64,000 bases of DNA from Liolophura sinensis (taxonomy: Eukaryota; Mollusca; Polyplacophora; Chitonida; Chitonidae): contig NC_088297.1 of the NCBI RefSeq assembly GCF_032854445.1, forward strand, positions 3,779,991-3,843,990. Reading direction: 5' to 3'. Positions 23,291 through 64,000 of this stretch are shown here, piece after piece. A model generated the notes under the pieces. It did no database searches and was not told where the DNA came from. It saw nothing but the letters and a program-made list of their open reading frames with translations. Within the stretch, counting starts at the first letter, position 1. Each line of letters starts with the position of its first letter. A program made the position numbers and the translations under genes.

Positions 23291-24506
23291 ATGTCCAGCC
23301 GGTCCTGTTTCCTTGCTCATGTGTCTCAGTGTTAAGCCCCAAGTAAGGCAGCAACGAGTTCCATTTTTAAAGGAGAAGAAAACTTAAAAACATTAAACCA
23401 TAGGCTGAAAAGAGCACATTTTTTTTTTTAGCTGGTGGTGCTTGCTGCATACACGTAAAGCCTGAATATAGCAAAGCTGGTATAAATCGCGGAGTCCATC
23501 GCGTCCTCCATCTGTAACACCTTGTAATTTATGTTGGGGGTGTGTTGCCTCTCAGCCAATGAGAGTCTTTAAAACTGCCGGCTTGTTCGTGTAAACTCGC
23601 AGCCTACGTCCCATATTCCGGTTTCCCGATCGTCAAGTGGAAAACAAACTGTACTGTTCGCTACCTTATGGGAAGAAGAGTTCTACCGGAAATATACTAA
23701 CTGCACTTAGGCGGTTTCCGACATCAGTTTTCCTCCTTACACAGATGACTTCAGGACTAATTCTTTGGCCAAATGGAGTTGCCCATAGTGGATTTTGGCG
23801 CTGACTTTATTTATAATATATCAACTTGAGGTACATATTAGAATTTTTTTATGACATGCACCTGCGAGGAAAAATGCATACTCTTTTCAATGGTATTTGA
23901 ATGATATTTAAATTTTCTTCTCCTTTAAAGTCGTTGGTATTACCTGGCTGGGGTCAGTGTTTAAGCTGGATGAGCTGAAATGCCATCCACGCATGCACAC
24001 GCCTATGAAACGTTTCAAACATGGTATGTACTTGAAAGCTACTCGTACTTTATGTCATCATGATTAAATTCTGAACTTTAATAGGATTTGCGGTGTTTTA
24101 CTGACAGGATGTTGCCGGTACAAATCACATGGTCTCCACGAGACCAATTTTCAGTAATCTAATAGGCCAAATACCGACAGCTGATATTTAATTCCTGTGT
24201 TTGGGCATACACCTAATTTAGTTCCTGCGTTTGACTGACATCTAATTCACTTGGCGATTAGCTTCACTGATAGAGGAAACCAGGGTGCCAGGGGTAAACC
24301 ACCAACCTTTGGTAACTTACTGACGAACTTTCAAATGTTGTATAGATATGCACGCTACATTGACACCTGCATGCAGGTGAACGAACGTTAGACTTGTCAA
24401 CACGTGCGTCATTGATTGCTTATTGTCACCAGTGAATAGTGAGAGTGGAGGAACCTAGAAATTCCCTGTCCAAGGTGGGGATTGAACCCGAACCCAGCGA
24501 TTGAGT
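23291..24506. other. Unassigned intergenic DNA
   Basis: There is no gene that I can support. About 24245-24330 ('gaggaaaccagggtgccagg') is a diverged piece of a SINE A-like or related repeat. Confidence 0.45.
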
Positions 24507-24868
24507 GAGTGAGTGCTTGGGGTTTAATGTCGTACTCAACAATTTTTCAGTCATATGACGACGAAGGAATCATTTGGGGTACATGTACGTGAAATGTGCC
24601 TCCTTGTTGCAGGACGGATTTCCACCGCTCTTTTATTTAGTGCTGCTTCACTGAGACGACTTACCGAAGGCAAGTAAGCTGCCCCGCCCGAGCCATTATA
24701 CTGATACGGGTCAACTAGTCGATGCACTATCACCTTCATGCTGAACGCCAAGCGAGGAAGTTACAACTTCCTCTTTTAAAGTCTTAGGTGTAACTCGATC
24801 AAGGATTGATCCTGGATCTACCGGTCCCGAAGCGGAGGCTCTACCAACTGTGCTATCCGGGTCTGTCC
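24507..24868 (-). mobile_element. SINE family B, full length
   Basis: It runs from the tail complement (gtgagtgcttggggtttaat, 'aacaatttttcagtcatatg') to the tRNA-like head complement ('ctaccaactgtgctatccgg'). The head resembles a tRNA with a CTTCGGGA-type anticodon arm, possibly proline-like; that is inference. Confidence 0.88.
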
Positions 24869-25204
24869 CAGCGATTGAAAGGCGAGATTCTTAACCATTC
24901 TGCCACAATCCACTCAACAAAAGCAGTACGATCTATAGTTGCAATATGTATCTATTTAGCCATTACCTTTGTCTTTGCTGTCTGGTGTAATAATTTTCAT
25001 TTACTTGATTGGTGTTCAACGCCGAACTGAAGAATATTTTATATATGTGACTACAATGGCGGTCAGGATATAGCCAGAGGAACCCAAGTACTTGGTGTAA
25101 ATCATCAAACTGTACCAATTAAGAACACAGCTAACATCAAGAAAGATAGAGAGATTGATTTCGTTCTCCCAATGACATCAACTGACAGCAGAGAGTGAAG
25201 TGAA

Positions 25205-25705
25205 GAAAACTGATTTTCAGCCTGAGTAAGCTGACATACCAGAGGTAACCTGGAGTTGACAGAGAAGACCTATCCTGGAGTTGACAGAGAAAACCTGCCC
25301 TGGAGTTGACAGACAGGGCCTACCCTGCAGTTAACAGAGAAGACCTGCAGTTAACAGAGAAGACCTACCCTGGAGTTGACACAGAAGACCTACCCTGGAG
25401 TTGACACAGAAGACCTACCCTGGAGTTGACACAGAAGACCTACTCTGAAGCCGACAGAGCAGATCTACCCAGGAGTTGACAGAGAAGACCTACCCTGGAG
25501 TTGACAGAGAAGACCTACCCTAGAGTTGACAGAAAAAGCCAATCCTGGACTTGATGGAGAAGACCTATCCTTAACATAAAAGACCTACGCTGCAGCTGAG
25601 AGAAGATTTACCATGGAGTTGATACAGGACCCCCTTCCTGGAGCTGACAGAAAAGACCTTTCTTGGACTTGACAGAGAAGACCTACCCTCGAGCCCACAG
25701 AAAAG
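25205..25705. repeat. 25-bp minisatellite, outlying copy of the DRC1 intron array
   Basis: The unit is ggagttgacagagaagacct plus accct. The order of variant units here ('gctgacataccagaggtaac', 'gacagacagggcctaccctg', 'acttgatggagaagaccta') repeats that of 27121-27550. This block is therefore a duplicate of part of the array in the last DRC1 intron, now beyond the terminal exon. Confidence 0.92.
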
Positions 25706-25707
25706 AA

Positions 25708-25970
25708 TGCTTGGCGTTCAGCATGAAGGGGGATAGTGCAACGACTGGTTGACCCGTATCAGTATAATGGCTTGGGCGGGGAGGCTTACTTGCCTTCGGT
25801 AAGTCGTCTCAGTGAAGCAAGCACTAAATAAAAGAGCGGTGGAAATCCGTCCTGCAACAAGGAGGGCACATTACACGTACATGCATCCTAATGATTCCTT
25901 CGTCGTCATATGACTGAAAAATTGTTGAGTATGACATTAAACCCCAAGCACTCACTCGCACTCATAAATT
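25708..25970 (+). mobile_element. SINE family B, 5'-truncated
   Basis: It starts at 'gcttggcgttcagcatgaag' and ends at 'accccaagcactcactcgc'. The tRNA-like head is absent. It abuts the 25-bp array. Confidence 0.85.
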
Positions 25971-26670
25971 CCGCCACAACAGACATGGTGACGAAAATAC
26001 TACTCTGCACTTCTGTCCTATATCACGCAGTGGTAAAGAATCGCTTATAAATTCCTGCATGCCCCACAATGGATTAGCACTTTGCCCAAGGCCAACCTGT
26101 GAACAAAATTTCACGCAAATCCCTGCATAACTCAAACTGTAATTTCTCAGGACAAACTGGCAAAAAACATACAAGAAATATTGAACTATACTTCTGACTT
26201 GATTTTTCGCCATAGCCACTCTTCTCTGTCTTTCATACAGGCTTAAAAATCAGGCAAGTCAACACAAGCTGCTTTAGTTCAAATACAAAATTTATCTGTA
26301 CATTTACACATATATATACAAATACATAGGCATCTCATAATGGAGCAGTTATGGTACCTGTCTCACAGATTCTTTTTCTGTTGGAAATGACTAGCTGCCA
26401 AATCAACTAAACATGCACTGGAAGAGTTAGAATAATGATGTTAGATTTTAATCACATGTTTTACTATGAGTTCAATGTTGTTTTGGTCCCAGTTTAATAT
26501 TTTGTTGTTAATCACAGACAAGATTCACTTATTCAATAAATAATGTACACTTTGTACATGAAGATTTTACTACTGTTGCAAATAAACAAACATGTACAGG
26601 TATGACGAGCTGGGCTAAAAACACACATGCCTATATCCAGGGCTCCACCATCATCTGCACGACAGCCATC

Positions 26671-26676
26671 TTTATT
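26671..26676 (-). terminator. Candidate polyadenylation signal of DRC1
   Basis: AATAAA on the minus strand, 90 bp after the stop codon. It is the first canonical signal downstream of the terminal exon. Confidence 0.5.
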
Positions 26677-26765
26677 TCAGCAACAAAAGATGTTTTTTTT
26701 AAATCCACGGTGAGTATCCTATTAAAAATCCGTCTCTCTGAATTCATAAAAAGTCTGACAATTGT

Positions 26766-50507
<23,742 letters not shown>

Positions 50508-50770
50508 CCTTAGTTGATCTCTGACTCTCCGTTGTGTAACCCTTACGCTTCAACTTTGCAGATTTTCCTTATTTATGGTTGCTATGCGGCTGGTATGTAT
50601 TTGGTCACGTGACCTCGAGATCGGAGTGTCTGGTATGAACGTACGAATTGGTAAAAGTGCAAAAACTTCCTATTATAAAATTTAAATCAGATGTCACTGA
50701 AATTATTTATTTTTAGTTAAATTAATTGCACGCGAAAGTGAAATAAAATTTTCCCACAGTTCTCACTTCA
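50508..50770. promoter_or_regulatory. Bidirectional DRC1-RPL11 promoter
   Basis: The start codons are 285 bp apart, facing away from each other. Two motifs stand out. GTTGCTATGCGGCT at 50578-50591 contains a perfect right half of the RFX X-box on its complement (ATAGCAAC), but a poor left half; RFX sites are typical of ciliary genes such as DRC1. GGTCACGTGACC at 50603-50614 is a perfect 12-bp E-box palindrome. No TATA box is evident near either start. Confidence 0.65.
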
Positions 50771-50792
50771 CTTCCTTTTTTACCCTTCAGAC

Positions 50793-50795
<3 letters not shown>
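50771..50795 (+). CDS. RPL11: Probable RPL11 first exon: 5' TOP leader and ATG
   Basis: CTTCCTTTTTTACCC at 50771-50785 looks like the pyrimidine start of ribosomal-protein mRNAs. It is followed by CAGACATG|GTGGTT, where the ATG (50793-50795) would be the entire coding part. Exon 2 begins in phase 0, which this exon supplies. An alternative end three bases later (ATGGTG) would also keep frame. Other ATGs up to 51090 followed by a donor leave the wrong phase. Short, nearly codon-free first exons are common in this gene class. The donor is weak, so the exact end is uncertain. Confidence 0.55.
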
Positions 50796-63088
<12,293 letters not shown>

Positions 63089-63139
63089 ACCAACACGGAA
63101 AAAAAAATTAATTTCGATGTAAAAACAAGTTTCCTCAAT

Positions 63140-63145
63140 AATAAA
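63140..63145 (+). terminator. RPL11: RPL11 polyadenylation signal
   Basis: AATAAA 52 bp after the stop codon gives a short 3' UTR, as usual for ribosomal protein mRNAs. Confidence 0.75.
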
Positions 63146-63319
63146 CTGTACGCCTGGGAAAGAAGCTTCAGTGCCACTTGATTTGTTTATTTCATTGGTT
63201 GGCCCAAATTTGGTGGCCCTTAAGCATTGGTTAATATACCTGGGAAGTGCGGCCTGTTTTTGATCCTGTAAAGGTGCTCAATGTAAAAGTAGTGTAGACT
63301 GGTACCTTAGTGTTTGAGG

Positions 63320-63622
63320 GACCGGCCCCAATAGCACATTTGGTAGAGTGTCCGCTTCGGGAGCGGTAGACCCAGAGCCAATCCTGGGTCGAGTCACCCC
63401 TCTTAAAAGTTGTAACTTGCTCGCTTGGCATGAAGAGGATAGTGCAACGACTGGTTGACCCGTATCAGTATAATGGCAGCACTAGATAAAAGAACAGCGG
63501 AAATCAGTCCAGCAACAACGAGGCACATTACATGCACTCTAAGGGATTCCTTCGTCGTCATACGACTGAAAAATTGTTAAGTACGACGTTGAACCCCAAG
63601 CACTTACTCAATTCACTCAGTG
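63320..63622 (+). mobile_element. SINE family B, near full length
   Basis: The head 'aatagcacatttggtagagt' is A box-like and 'gcttcgggagcggtagaccc' follows. A small deletion removes 'ggctcgggcggggcagctta'-type body sequence. The tail is 'gacgttgaaccccaagcact'. Confidence 0.92.
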
Positions 63623-64000
63623 GTTGAGGTAGGCCCATTTTAGGGTGTTCAGGGGACAACGCGCTGCGGATGGTGGCGTCGGGCAGAAATCGATTTGTCC
63701 ATTTCAGGTGGCCAGTATAATGCTGTACCTCATTCGCTTAAGTCCCATGGCCTGAGCTCCTGGCCTTCTCCTGTAGAAAGGTATAGGCGGGGTTAATCCT
63801 CTCTTTGGAGTCACAGAAGCACACATAGGGACATCGCACCTGACAATATCAAAAGTTTTGTGCAATGGATTGAACAGATGCTTGATCCCGGCTCACCGCT
63901 GAAAACGTGGCAAGCATGTGGAGGTTTGTCATGTAAGTCGGTACCTGGCGCAGTGGTTTTCTACAGGCACGCCGGTTTTCTCCGGGCACTCTGGTTTCCT
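63623..64000. other. Intergenic DNA, window end
   Basis: There is no gene. The last about 40 bp ('cggttttctccgggcactct') look like the start of another repetitive element, cut by the window edge. Confidence 0.45.

Overview
The window is animal nuclear DNA, most likely from a lophotrochozoan and probably a bivalve mollusc. The evidence is intron-rich conserved genes, many ACATGTA-type motifs, abundant minisatellites, and two or three tRNA-headed SINE families of the kind I know from bivalve and other spiralian genomes. A brachiopod or another mollusc cannot be excluded. None of the long uninterrupted reading frames is a gene: they lie in tandem arrays whose unit length is a multiple of 3. The real coding sequence is in short exons.

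Two complete genes can be assembled exon by exon. On the minus strand, positions 50507 down to 26766 hold a 20-coding-exon gene for dynein regulatory complex subunit 1 (DRC1/CCDC164). The exons join without a frame break to 744 residues, close to the 740 of the human protein. On the plus strand, about 50771 to 63088 holds ribosomal protein L11 (RPL11/uL5), with five certain coding exons plus a probable start exon that carries only the ATG. The two are head to head, 285 bp apart between start codons. They appear to share one short promoter with an X-box-like half-site (RFX, cilia) and a perfect CACGTG palindrome.

Region 1-26.7 kb has no gene I can establish. It holds MITEs, SINEs, a 150-bp foldback hairpin, minisatellites with units of 16, 55, 21, 30 and 76 bp, a locus-specific dispersed repeat (19-23 kb), a decayed LINE 3' end, and a possible CpG-rich promoter with an NRF1-like palindrome at 18.7 kb. 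Region 26.7-50.5 kb is DRC1, with introns full of minisatellites, SINEs, MITEs and an L1-type LINE fragment. Region 50.5-63.1 kb is RPL11, with introns that hold another LINE 3' end, several SINEs, a TTAA-flanked piggyBac-like element that itself contains a SINE, and a 57-bp minisatellite. The end of the window is intergenic SINE-derived DNA.

The most unusual signal is that two DRC1 minisatellites (next to exons 9 and 19) have repeat units that contain the end of the adjacent exon and its 5' splice site. The introns therefore carry strings of decoy splice donors. Other points of interest are a SINE tail that forms the 3' splice-site region of RPL11 exon 2, a LINE-tail/antisense-SINE junction found at two loci, and two MITE families with related terminal inverted repeats.
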